64,000 nucleotides of DNA, taken from NCBI GenBank assembly GCA_023935145.1, contig CM043704.1, positions 98,326,873 to 98,390,872 of the forward strand, in the 5' to 3' direction. This document shows positions 23,565 through 35,755 of the stretch, one piece after another; positions within the stretch are counted from its first letter, which is position 1, and the number at the start of each line of letters is the position of its first letter. The stretch comes from Bretschneidera sinensis (taxonomy: Eukaryota; Streptophyta; Magnoliopsida; Brassicales; Akaniaceae). The notes under the pieces are model-generated. The model had not been told where the DNA came from. It ran no database searches and saw nothing but the letters and a program-made list of their open reading frames with translations. Position numbers and translations under genes: made by a program.

Positions 23565-25026
23565 TTAGAGTTTTTGAACTATAGCATCTGCGATTATTTG
23601 AGCTGATTTCTGTGATGGATGGAAGGAATCCCAAAATACATATTTATTTGCATCTGCGCATGTAAGTGGATTATGCGAATTGCACAGAAAACCCATCTCG
23701 AATGTCCCTGTGCCATAACATCCCACCTCTGCAGCCTCGAATCCTGCCAATCAATGATTAAAGGCTTTATTGGATGAAAACTAAAAAGATCTATAAAAAT
23801 ACACAGCCACCTAAGAACTTGAAATTTGAAGTGACTTCGTTTTGTGCTTTTGTTTGAGTTTTTTTTTAAAGAGAGGGGAAGGGGATTGAAAGGGATTTAT
23901 TCCTCTCCCATAAACTTATTAATTTACCCTTCTTTACTCTCCGATTATTGAAGGGTAAACTACCCTACTTTCTTATCCCATCCCTTCCGTTTAAACACCT
24001 TTCCTTCCCAAAGAACGTAAGGATCCCCAATCATAAAGCATCAGTAAAATATGTAGATGCAAAGTAAAAAATCGTACCATAATTAGAGGGTCTTGTGATA
24101 AGTTGAAAGAAGATGTTGTAAAAATCTGCAAACACCACAGGCATCCCTGGAAGTTCCTTGTTCAGCATAGAAACAAAACCCTTCAATTTCCCGTTGTATT
24201 CCAAGGCGACATCGTTTTGTTGCTTCACGCAGTTACGAGGATCATTCAGATTTGTGGCTCTCTGCAGTGGCAAACACCCCATCGGAGGAAGTCCGGTTAT
24301 GGCTATTTTCCGAGCTCCAAGACCGTAGATTTCCCTGACAAAATTCGCTGCAAGTCCTATGATGAAATCCTCGTACTGTTGGACAGAAGCGAATTGGGCT
24401 TCTCGTTCCCGCGAGTTGTAATAGTTTGCTAGGAAATCATTTGTTCCCATGCTCAAAAAAATATAAAGACTCGCTTAGTATTTCGTTTGCCTTCTCTTCA
24501 CCAAGATAGGCTTTCAATATAAAAAGTCTTTGTATTTTACCAAAAAAATGAAACATAAAATGCATCTATCTCACTTGTTTATAAAAATTATTTCATCTTA
24601 TACTCTTTTTGTTATGATCATCTTCTTTTTAATCCGATGTACCAAACGGATACAAAATGTATTAGATCGAACACTAACTAGAGCATCAGCAGTGGCATTG
24701 TCATTGCCAGTTCCAGTAGAAGCGAAGCAAACTCCAGTAGCAAAATCTGATATGTTATATGTAGGATCCAAGTAGGCAGGTACTATTGGCTTTAAGCCAT
24801 AACCCTCTGAGATGAAGTCACCGAGGCAAGGCGGCCAGTGGAGAATCGTCCGGTGGGTAATCCTCCTGGAAAATCACGACTGTAAGGCTTAAAGTTGCAC
24901 CTGGCGATTGTTGGTACGTAGTCGTTGTTACCCGAATCAACGGACGAGACTCCAAACACTATGACGGACGGAACTTTTGCTCCAGATTTTAAAGTTAATG
25001 TTAGGATTTGAACGAAATATAGCCAT
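23565..25026 (-). pseudogene. GDSL esterase/lipase, decayed
   Basis: Three exon remnants on the minus strand: about 25026-24679, about 24515-24078 and 23743-23565. Family blocks are clear: SGAKVPSVIVFG then SSVDSGNND (block I), ATGVCFASTGTG, SMGTNDFL (block III), GLPPMGCLPLQ and the terminal DSFHPS carrying the Asp-His pair. Lesions: block I reads FGVSS where the family has FGDSS (codon 24950-24948, GTC for GAC); a frameshift after GRFSTGRLAS near 24825; a 7-T run at 24461-24455 that shifts frame just before LSMGTNDF; a signal peptide out of frame with its ATG; and loss of the SVIPLWKELEYY-type segment expected at the start of exon 2. Intact members are secreted Ser hydrolases. The last exon keeps an open frame, and TATAAATA lies just upstream near 25050. 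Confidence 0.82.
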
Positions 25027-26687
25027 AGAATGCAAATGTAGCAAATGTATTTATACAGTTCTGTTGGTCTAAAAAAAATGAGAGAATTTTACCGCTGTTA
25101 AGTAAAGATAAGACCCAATGTTTCGTATCACCACCTAGAAAAATGGAAAGCATCGAGTGAAAATTTCGGGAGCTTTACTTATAATGTCCGTGTAAACACA
25201 AATTACAAGAATTCCTCAAAAAATGATATAGGGAGAATACCATCTAATATAACATTTTTTACCATCACTATCTATTAAAAATAGATTAAGTGATACGAAA
25301 CATAAGTAAAACGATATATTAAGTGGTAAAAGGGAAATTAAATACCATTAAATATATTGATTTTATCTTCAAACATGATTTTTTTTTACTGTCAAATATA
25401 TTTTTTACCAGAAAATATAGTTGCGAGGCATCAAGCTTTCATATATTATTATTGTTTTGTTCATTAATCTTAAGAATGGCAACGGGTAAGATACTCATAA
25501 ATTTTTCTGTAACCGTACTCATATCTGTTTAGTATCGCTATTCATATCCTACCAATTACATGTTTATGTTTTACTTCCTACACTCATATCTTTATCCACT
25601 AAACTTTTCATTATATGTTATTAATACACTCATCAGATTACATAAGTACGGGGATGGACTGAAGCTGGTACCCTTGTCAAATATGACATTTTTTTTTCTA
25701 TTTTAAAAAAAAAATTCTTAATGATAATACGTTTTAAATCTTAAATTATCAATAATAAAGATCAACATCCTTAACCTTTATGTTATGGATTCAAGCCTTC
25801 ATAAAAACATATTTTTTAATATATATATATATATATATAAAAAAATATTTTTTTATATAAAATATATATAATCGGATTTAACGGGTGCTTGAAGGGTAGT
25901 ATCCAAACCCTACCTGAACCCATCGGGTATCAAAATTTAATATTTGTATCTATCTCAAATTTGATTATCTACTATATCCATACCCACTTAAACAAGTTCG
26001 AATTGTCTCGAATACCTAATATACCTTACTCTACAATCCCTCGAATATATATATGTGCGACAAAAATAAATAAAAAACCCAATAAATAATATGCTAAAAA
26101 ATCAAAGGAATTACGGCACAATGCTTAAAAGTTTTAAGTCCTAAGATTTTGATAACTTTTAGGGAGAAGAACGAATCTGAAGCCTAGTTTTTATTTGAGC
26201 AAGTGGCTAGCTTTGATATAACTTAAGAAATCGTTCCTCGAATATTATTTTTTTTAAATCAAAGTTTCATCTTTTGACTATGCATCTAGAATAGAATTCT
26301 TCCCACCTGCAGAATGATTAAAGAAATAGATAGTTGAGAAAAAAAAACCCTAAAATGACTTAATTAAAATCATTTGTGATGATTTTATTGACCGTGACCT
26401 CGATTTCTTCATGATTTGCATGTTCCTCGTAAAGAAATAGGTATTTGATATTTCCTTGGTGTTTCACGGGAAAGTTCACTGAAATAGGCAGTACAAGAAC
26501 TCCGAACAATTTTTTTTTAAAGAAACAAGCACACACATACCACGCGTACTTCCTTTCGTTTAAAATTCTGTCAATCAAATGTTAAGAATTTGATTAATAG
26601 TCATGTCTAGTCATTAAAGGGTTTTTATACGAGGATTGTGATATCTTCCGCTCTTTCGTCATATTTTTAATAGATTTCGTTTGGTTA
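25027..26687. other. Intergenic AT-rich DNA
   Basis: No gene recognised. It contains a (TA)n tract at about 25817-25838 and long T/A runs. The segment 25870-26000 contains 'gggtatcaaa' and 'acccacttaaac' motifs of repeat-like character, not classified. Confidence 0.4.
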
Positions 26688-27113
26688 TGAATGATTCGAG
26701 AGTTGTCAATCACACGAATTATAAACAGAAATAAAAGAAAGCAAGATTTACTCATATTTACCCAAAATAGAACTATGTTCTGTCAGAAGTTTTTTATTTT
26801 TAACCTCACAAATCTCTCGTTACAATGTATGCTCAATACATAAAGAGTATTACAATGTATGCTTAATACATAAATAGTATTTATAAACAACTTAAGACGC
26901 TCTAATTAGGGTTTCCGCCTTGCTGCAGAACTACAGCTATTTATGGACCCAAACTCAAATCGCCAAGCATAAAACCAAACTCAACTCATGTACAGGGCTA
27001 AAAGTTTCGAGGGCACTGCTCTCTAACCCCCTCCCGCTCACCGGAGAGCGAGACCCCGTGGTCGTCGGGGTTCTACAAATCTCAACCCGTTGAAGTATGC
27101 ACTAACTCTAACA
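26688..27113 (-). mobile_element. Solo-LTR-like element, copy 1
   Basis: On the minus strand it runs from TGTTAGAGTTAGTGCATACT to CTCGAATCATTCA. It closely matches 35356-35755 in the opposite orientation. It starts TG and ends CA, with a GC-rich block (about 27010-27075) and AT-rich TATA-like and transcript-end-like sequence, as in an LTR. No internal region or partner LTR is adjacent, and no target-site duplication was found. Confidence 0.62.
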
Positions 27114-27684
27114 TGTCAAACATGATAAAAAAAAAAGGTAAATTGATATTAAAAAGGTATAAAAGATAAATGTTGAGAATTAAAGCATATAAATGTTGAA
27201 TGCTAGTGCAGCATGAAACATGGATGTGGAAACCATACAATATCACCATATGAAATGGGATTGGTCACGCCTCAAGTAATTAATATATTTGGTACATCAC
27301 ATTTCTTTAACGCCCCACCAACCCCTGATCCAAGATAAATTAATTACATCACAAATATTCCTTCCAAAAAAAATAATTAACAAATAAAATTCAAACACTT
27401 CCACTTATCATAGAATTGGTTGAAGCTAATCAGGTTTAACGTTAGGGCAGATTAATTAAATCTAACTATTATTAAAAAAAAACAAAATCTAACAAGATCA
27501 TAAGAGTTTGACTTCAAGACGCATTGCATTACTTCGTTAGATCAAATTTATTTATTTTTAATTTATATATCTTATTTTAGGTAAGACGCATGTCTGATAA
27601 ATTATTTCAAATTTATTGTATTGATGGTATACTTAAAAGAGCATGCATATCCTCAAAGGGAGTGGGTAATTGGGGATTAAGCAT

Positions 27685-27960
27685 ATGGAGAAGAAGAAGT
27701 CAGCCTCTTATGTGAGAATCAGTGGAGACAACATGGAGGAAAGTAAAGCTCGCAAAGGATATTTCCCAGTACTTGTAGGCAAAGATGGGGTGATGGAGAG
27801 AATACTGCTGCCTACAAAGTTCATCCATCACCCGTACATCGTAGCTTTGCTTGACCTCTCAGCTAAGGAATACGGCTACAACCAGCAAGGATTGCTCAAA
27901 ATTCCATATGATGCTCATTGCCTGAGATTGATGATCCAGATTATATCCAAAGAGAAATAA
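27685..27960 (+). CDS. SAUR-family auxin-responsive protein
   Basis: Intronless, 91 aa, starting at the ATG of MEKKKSASYVRIS. The in-frame upstream TTG is not used because plant start codons are ATG. The SAUR core is visible at about residues 28-91: KGYFPVLVGK, then RILLPTKFIHHPYIVALLDL, AKEYGYNQQGLLKIPYDAHC and a short hydrophobic end. SAURs are small auxin-induced proteins; several promote cell expansion by inhibiting PP2C.D phosphatases (family knowledge). Length and lack of introns are typical. SAURs often occur in clusters; no second copy is seen here. Which SAUR clade it belongs to was not determined. Confidence 0.9.
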   Translation: MEKKKSASYVRISGDNMEESKARKGYFPVLVGKDGVMERILLPTKFIHHPYIVALLDLSAKEYGYNQQGLLKIPYDAHCLRLMIQIISKEK

Positions 27961-28835
27961 TTATACATATAGGTGACGCTTGAAGAGAGATTTAAATAAA
28001 TTGATTTAAGCTTACTTAAATCACGCCATTTAGTTAAAATCAAAAGGTTTTGTATTTTCAATTTTCCATGATCATGTTTTTCTTTTCTTTTTTTAAGCAT
28101 CTTTGTATGATCATGTGATGCAAATGTATAAACTAAAAAGAAAATGCTATCCTCTTAAAAAAAAAGTGATCAGTCCCACACCCAACTTGAAGATATATGA
28201 AATTTAATCTCTCAACACTTTTTATTTTGACAATGATTACATTTAAGTATTGATTTCATGCTTGGAGTTTTAAGTTTTAACAAGGTAATTTAAAAGATAG
28301 TTTGCATTTTCTTGTCTTTATGCATTTGGTTACATGAAATTGAAGCTTAAAATTAAAACTACGATAGAATTATAATCTTTTTCAATAATTTTGCTGTTGA
28401 AAAAAATGTGATTTCATTTCAATTCCAATTCTTAAACTTCAAATGCATCGCAAGTTAATTCATAGCATTTAAACCCACAAAACATAATTTCATCTAAACA
28501 AAAGCTTTAACCTACCAAAACCATGTAAAAGTTGGACCGACTACTGAGTACCCCGAAGTCCAAATTCTTTGGCATGTGTACAAGTATCAGTAGCCAAGAT
28601 CAGTTTCAAACCATGTGCAGGGTTCATCTCTTTCTTCTATTCTTGTTCCATCAACATCTACCCAAAACTCCCAGCTGCAAAGAGGAAAAAAATTGCACAG
28701 CTTCAAGTCGTACTATGGCCATGCCCTTCATGATTCTAACGCAACAACTGAAGATTTTAGAATACCAAGTGTTTTCTTCATACAACACAAACTAGTAGTT
28801 AAAACGCGACTGGTTTTAGAGGATATTCTACCACC
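27961..28835. other. Intergenic stretch between SAUR and the NSUN6-like locus
   Basis: AT-rich with no recognised gene. Overlapping open frames at 28532-28839 have no family features and probably fall in the 3' UTR of the minus-strand gene. Confidence 0.4.
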
Positions 28836-29435
28836 CTAATCTTTGGAGCCAACAATAAACTTGGCGATGAAAAATCCAATCGTATCAAGCGGAGATGATG
28901 GATCAAATCTCTGAACAAGCTCCTCCTCATCAGGTCTTAACCATTCCCTGTGTAATCAATTATTGAAACTAGTTACACATTTAACAACTAGCAATGTAAG
29001 AAAAAAAACTGAAAAAATAAAAAGTAAATATATAATGTTAGACTACACGAGATGGTTCAACAAAAGGCACCTCATCAATCTGTAAATATTTGTCTTTACG
29101 AGCATAATGAAGGGAAAGAATTATTACGCTTTGTAATGCTAGAAATTTCAAAACTTCTTGAGAAGCAAGGATTTTTTTTCCCTTTAGATTACTGCAGTTA
29201 CATATAATTACATAAATGTCATTTGGTCAAGATATGAATGTATAGTTACACAATGAGTGAAGGAGACATTTAGTACAACATATATCAATAATGTCTTCAT
29301 ACGACCAGATGGACTGACGAGAAACTCAACCCAAATCCAGCAACAATCTTCTTGACATATTCCTTAGCATGATCTACTAAGTTTAAAATATTTAACACTC
29401 ATTTGGTTGACACAAGGGATGGAATAAGATTTATT

Positions 29436-29648
29436 CTAAAAAAGAAGCTTGGGGGAGGGGGATTGAGAAGATGAAACACTGGTATTTTTGTTAGTGTAGT
29501 ATGTTGCCTTGTATCCAATTGAAAGGAATAGGATTATCATCTTTTTTTATCAGACATATTCCTTTCAGTTGGACATAAGACAACATAACCAACAAAAATA
29601 CCATAACTTCATCCTCTCAATCCCCCTCAAACTTTACTTTTAAAGCAA
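29436..29648. repeat. Fold-back MITE in the NSUN6-like locus
   Basis: The left arm (29436-29530) and the reversed right arm (29648-29557) match for about 85 bases: both read GGGGGATTGAGA, then GGTATTTTTGTT and then AACTGAAAGGAATA (AATTGAAAGGAATA on the left). The loop is about 26 nt. No coding capacity. It would fold into a long hairpin if transcribed. Confidence 0.82.
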
Positions 29649-31440
29649 AGACAAGACCCATCTTACTGGATCTGGGTACCAGGGTCAAGTGTGAGTATGT
29701 TCGAGCATTGGGTTCATTAATTCTCAAAAAACTTCGATAGATTTTCCATAAAATTATTGTGTCCAATAGCCATATCTTTGCCAGTATCATATCCTGTCCA
29801 CACGGGTGCTTCAAGTAGAACGAAAAGTCGAAGCAACATAGCATAAGGTATTTGATCAATATATTTGGTAGCTCATATAGGAACTGACCCAATAAAATAA
29901 AAGCATTAACCGCCTGAGCTTTATGCTTCCCCCAATCCCTACCCCGAAAAAAGATAAAAGATTAAAAAAGAGATATCCCAGAACGCCTGTAAAGTCAATC
30001 CATTTAGCTTATTTTCTCCATGTCAGGAGCAAATATGCAGCAGCAGTATGAAGTTCATAATTTTCCAGTACTATGCAAATGAGACTGTTTGGATGGGGGG
30101 GAGGAAAATAAAAACTGGAAGGAAATACAAAGGAAAATAAAAATAACAGATTAAAAATAAAACTTTTCTCGCTCACATTTTCAAAAATCCAAAGAAATGA
30201 AATTGTTTCTGTTCAAATAATGAAATTGAAAGGAAAACAATATGCTAACAAAAATATAATAAGAAGTCAATAAATATAGAAGAAGCAATTATCATCAATG
30301 ATTCCATATGGAAACCACTTCTACAGAACTACAATTTCTACGACACATTCCAAAAATAAAAATTCTACGACATAGTAGATGGTATCCTTAAAGAGTGGTA
30401 TACAGTCGCACTTATCAAGTAAAGAGTGGTATGAGAGTGGAAGAGGTGCTTACTCAATATATCCATCAGGTAATTCACACCTACCAACAAGGCCAGGCCC
30501 TCCGATCCTTTGATGCTGAAATTTATCAAAATATCAAATTCAACAACATAAAGGAGGGGACTGAGGGGCAAAACAGGAGGCAAAAACAAACAATTTGAAA
30601 ATGATAAACCGCTCTTATTCATCTCATATATCTTACTTCCATAAGCACAATTATTTCCATCATTATAATACCATGAAAATTATTATATAAGAAATGCATA
30701 CATGGATTGTCAATCATCCATTTGAACTTGACTTTAAAGTTTAGGATGAATAATACCATCTTTCTCACATTGAAATAGAACACCATCAATACATCCCCGA
30801 AATTCAACCAGTTTTCATATAGTACTTCAGGACAGACAATAATACACAAGAAAATTGTTATATAAGAAATGCAGACATGGATTAATTCCAGCTTTACAGC
30901 GGTGTTCCGAAACCAGAAGTTGTGATTTGTTCTAAAGATTTTGATACTATTATTATTCTAATATGGTGGTAAGTTCTATTAACAGAAATGTAAACTTGAG
31001 TGGGCAATTATAGATTTCTTAATAGTTAAACAGTGACACAAAAAAATGTTCAATTGTAGAATCCAACCTGAGGTGTTAAGGATAGGTATTTATATATATC
31101 CAAAGCATAGTGAACCAATGCTTCATTCTCGCCAGGGTTAATTGTACATCTAGCAAAATGAAAACAACAGCTCCAGTTCGATTAATATTATGATAACAAG
31201 CATAAAATGAGTAAATATAGTTATGTCAATGCTTAATAATAATACTTTCAGGAGTGAGATCTTAGACAGTAAACCGGAAGCAGATTGCTTGAACCACCAG
31301 ATAAAACGCACGCATGCATGTGTCTGTGATAGCCATATATACATGCATAAAAAAGTAAGTATGCACATATATAATACATATATATACACACACAAAAATG
31401 TGCAACAACACACCCATATATATATATATATATATTCTTT

Positions 31441-31506
31441 AAGCGGTAGGACTGAAACCCGTGACATCTGCCCCATGATGACACACTTTACCACCAGGCT
31501 AGGGAA
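31441..31506 (-). mobile_element. tRNA-derived SINE head (or decayed tRNA)
   Basis: The minus strand reads TAGCCTGGTGG, a good RNA polymerase III A box, and 30 bases further GGTTTCAGTCC, a B box two mismatches from GGTTCGANNCC. The spacing fits a tRNA-related promoter. There is no acceptor-stem pairing or anticodon arm consistent with a working tRNA, and an AT-microsatellite follows the 3' side. This fits the head of a plant SINE. Confidence 0.5.
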
Positions 31507-34479
31507 ACTGGATAAAGTATTCTATAATTAAGCCATAACAGGAAGAAGAATGAATGCCAGATCTCATTTTATAAGTTTTATTACTCCAATTACTAAATAG
31601 TTTCTTTGAGAAACAAAAGATAATATAAAATATGTATGAACTATTCACGTATTCCACTTTGTGCACTATGTATAGCGCTCTACGCTAACTATAAATGTCC
31701 CTCGATATGGATATTATCCACCTAATATATTACAGCCACTTGAGAAACACCTACAGGCGCAATGAAACAGAATCACAACGCAAGCCATGAATTCCAGTTC
31801 ATAGATTAACCACACAAAAAAACTAAACTTAAGTAAATTATAACTATCAAATTCATAAGAAAATTTCAGGACATTCTAAAACTGAATTGCATATATCATC
31901 AAAGAAGCACGCCTACTGAATGGAACCATGAAGAACTGCACAAGTACATGCTAAAACAATACAAAACATTCGCTAGAGATGAGCATCAGCCACACCCATA
32001 AGAGAAAATCAAAGAAAACAATTGTAACTTTCGTAGATGTGAAAGTGTATGAAAACAAATTTTGGTTCCATCTAGAATGAAGAATCATGTTCGGAAAGAA
32101 AACTTGTCATTTGGGGTCATTTTGGTACAACTTGTGAAATCTAGGAGTTACTTCTCCAAAATGCGACTTTTTAGCTTCTGTAAAAGTTACTTTTCCAAAA
32201 GCATGTTAAGTTCGCAACTTATTTAAGCTAAAAGTAACTCAAGGAATGAAAGTAATGTTTGGTTCATAAAAGTTACTTCTCTGCAGAAAATATTTTTCGC
32301 ACTCACACAGGTATTTACTGATACCATAGAACACCAACATGTACCATTCACTTGCTTCTACTTTTATGGGGAAGTCACAATTTGTGACTTTAAACCTTCC
32401 AACTTTTTTGAGGTGAAACACCACAAGAAGCTTTTCAGAAAGGTTACTATTTATTTTGGGAATCAAAGGCAATTTGTATTGTTCTATATAGAATTCTTTT
32501 GTCGGAAAAGTCAAGAAGTTGTCTTGAAAAAGCAGTACTAAACACTATCTTAGAAGAGTGATTGAACATAAGGCCTTTAATAGGCTTCCTTCATACCTAC
32601 CCTGTATACATATCAACTTTAAAAAAATAAACCGTTCGAAAAATATATACAAGAGAGTACATTTTTAAGTACAACAAATTTGATAACATTCATATTTTAG
32701 AACTACAAAGTATACAAAGGTGCATATAAACAAGCCTAGAAGCAAACACGGTTCTGACTTTATAAGTAGGCCACTTTCAATACAATGAACACCTTGCATT
32801 ACTAAAGCCACATCCTAGGAAATGGGAACAGTGGGGGGCCGCTATTTTTTTTAATTACAAAAAATGCAGTGGGCCAGTTAAATGTAGAATCTTAGACTAA
32901 CGATAAGATCAAAGGTGTTACAAATCTCTTCCGTCAACATGCTCAAGAGACGGAAAATGGTTCAGATCACACATGCCAGTTCTAATGCTAACACAATTGT
33001 TGACCTTAACCCGAAAGCCAGAAACAGAAAACACTCCCCACCAAAATAAATATCAAATGCCCATTACTCTCTGTTTTGTTCAAAAAGGACCTAATTTGTC
33101 TTCACCTCTAATTAAAATAATACTCATAAAATTCCACAGAAATCACAACAGAAAGGGAATAGGACTAAAAATAGGAATAAAAGAAAAATAAGTGAGAGAA
33201 GTATCAAATGCATTTTCCTACCTCTCCAGCAAAAAGATGAGGTCTCAAACCAAGAGCAGAACAGGGAGCATCAAGAAGGACTCGATCAAAGCTATTAGGA
33301 TAAAAACCTTTAGAATTCTCAACCCTTTCACCCAGGCATTGATTTCTTCCTGGCCCATTCTTCATTCTTCGCATATTCTTCCAGATGTCAGCTTTGCTAA
33401 CGTAAGTTCTCTCATTTGCTTTTTGATTGCTGACTAAAATATTGAGAAATGAAGATGAATATGTGACTTCAAAAAAAAAATCTGAGTGCTCAAAAAAATC
33501 AAAGATGCATAAAGATGATAAAACTATAATAAAAAGGAGGAAGGCACTATAAATGCTGATGTAGTGAGATTACAGTGTCTAATGCTTGATGTCAATGTTT
33601 CAATCATATTTTGTCCCTCCATACGGACACAGTTTGCCCTGGCAGTATGTTAACACCCCAACCCCATAAAGGATAATATTGTGTCTGCATCCACCTGATA
33701 TCACTTTACTGACCATTTAATTTAAATCTAACCAAAAGTATGTGATGGAAAACAGCTTCGTGATCATAGCCACCTCAACTCAAGTCAAACTCTATTGGTT
33801 GTTTTATTAGAAAACTTAAATTCATAATTTCAATATATTTATTCATCCTTGAACAAATGGATAACTTGATTCTTGCAGCAAGTTTTACAACTATGATAAA
33901 TTGATAATGGACAAAAGGAAATTTTAATAAGCTCTTTAATTTAAACCTCAAACAAAGGAATAAATCTATTCAAATTAACCAATGGCATTTGAAGCAAAGC
34001 GTAAACTTACATTAAGACTTAGAAAAAACCAGAACAAAACAAAGACCGCAAGTAAGATGACATGTAATAATTAATAAGTAAATTCCTAGTAACAAGGACA
34101 CAACATATAATCAAGACAAACTCTGAACATCCAGCACCTATTAGGAAGCAAGAAACCAAATTCCTCACAACAAAGTAACTAAAAAGGATCAAAGATCATT
34201 ATATGAAAGATTTCCCATTCTCAAATGGGACAAATTTTTTTGATAAGTAAAACATGAAATAAATTGGGGGCACAAATGGAACAAATCACATATTTGTAAT
34301 TACAAACTACTCTCTGTAACACCACAGCTCCTCCTCAGTGTTAGCTGAAGTTGACTTCTGAATTCCATGAGCCTACTTATATGCTCAAGACCTATGTTGC
34401 TCCGACCTTCCTTTTACTTGAAATACCCGTGTCGGTCAAGTATCCGAAACATGTTCAATAATGCGGACATGTTCAAAAA

Positions 34480-34640
34480 ATGTGTATACATACATGCATA
34501 CATACATGCATGCATACGTATGTATGGACATATTTATAAACATATAAATGCATATACATATACGAAAGCGTGTATATATACATACATTTATGATAAGTGT
34601 GTATATATACATAAAAATATGTATATATCCATAATTATTG
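34480..34640. repeat. Imperfect ATAC/ATGC microsatellite
   Basis: Repeated 'tacatacatgca' and 'gtatatatacata' motifs; low-complexity, no other function seen. Confidence 0.7.
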
Positions 34641-34649
34641 TTGACAGAT

Positions 34650-34920
34650 GTAATTTAGAATCTGTTAGGCTGATTTGATGGGATACCTTAGGCTGATTTT
34701 ATGGGATATGCTAAGGTGATTTAGGATATGTTAGGTAGATTAAATTGCTGAATATGTGGGCAGAATTTCTGTAATTTCCTTATTTGTATTCCTACTGATA
34801 CTATAAATATGGGTGTAAATGATCAATAATCATCTAACAACCCTGCTACACTTCTTCTCCTACTTCTTTCTCATCCCTCCACATTTATTTCCTCTCTATT
34901 CTTTCCCTGAAATTTCAACT
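34650..34920 (+). repeat. Possible degraded LTR
   Basis: Begins with three related direct repeats (TTAGGCTGATTTGATGGGAT, TTAGGCTGATTTTATGGGAT, then a shorter third). Later come CTATAAATA and a C/T-rich segment, an arrangement like a plant LTR. No second copy, primer site or target duplication was found. Confidence 0.3.
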
Positions 34921-35355
34921 ATTATGTATATATTTGAGTGTGTGTATGTATCTATGTATGTATGAGTATACACTAGAAATAGATGTATAAAATAATTCAC
35001 TTGAAATAGATGATCGTCCAAAGAGACAGATTTCTGCTATTAAGGCTAAATGTAAATTACAAAAACCACCACGATATGTGGCTTAAGCATTACACCCATG
35101 CAAATAACTGTTGCTAAGCAAAAGAAAATAGAATTGATTTTATGAAGACATTTAGTATAACACTAACTTTTGAAACGCATAACAAGGGTGAAGAAATTAT
35201 TCACACTATCCTCAACAAAGACAATTTACCAAGTAGAATGATTTGTTGGTTATCGACAAAAGCAATTAAGATTTGAAGAGAAAGACAAGGAAGTTAAACC
35301 AAGATTGTGAAGGAGTATAGTATTAGTATGATACGTAATAAAGGCACAAGAGGCA

Positions 35356-35755
35356 AGTTAGAGTTAGTGCATACTTCAACGGGTTCAGATCTGTAGAACT
35401 TCCGACGACCGAGGGGTCCCGCTCCCCGGTGAGCGAGCGGAGGTTAGGGGGTAGCGCTCCCGAAACTTTTAGACCCTGTGCATGAGTTTGGTCTGGTTTT
35501 TTGGTTGACAGTTTGAGCTTAGGTCCATGAATAGTCGTGGTTTTGCAACAGGACGGAAACCCTAATTAGGACATCTTAAGTTGCTTATAAATACTCTCTA
35601 TATATTGAGCACACATTGTAACGAGAGATTTGTGAGGTTAATAATAAGAAACTTCTGGCAGGACGTAACCCTATTATGAAATGAACCTGGGTAAATCTTG
35701 TCTTCTTTTTCTTTCTGTTTATAATTTGTGTGATTGACAGGTCTCGAATCGTTCA
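35356..35755 (+). mobile_element. Solo-LTR-like element, copy 2
   Basis: It matches 26688-27113 in reverse orientation along its length: GTTAGAGTTAGTGCATACTT at the start and CTCGAATCGTTCA at the end, with a shared GC-rich centre at about 35395-35470. It contains TATAAATACTC and ATTGTAACGAGAG, which look like LTR promoter and downstream sequence. The first base of the expected TG is mutated to AG. It sits in the interval where the SAM-binding exon of the NSUN6-like gene would be expected. Confidence 0.62.

Noticed and set aside
31441..31506. A functional tRNA gene
   Set aside because: Pol III box motifs are present, but no acceptor stem or anticodon arm can be drawn; listed as a SINE head instead.
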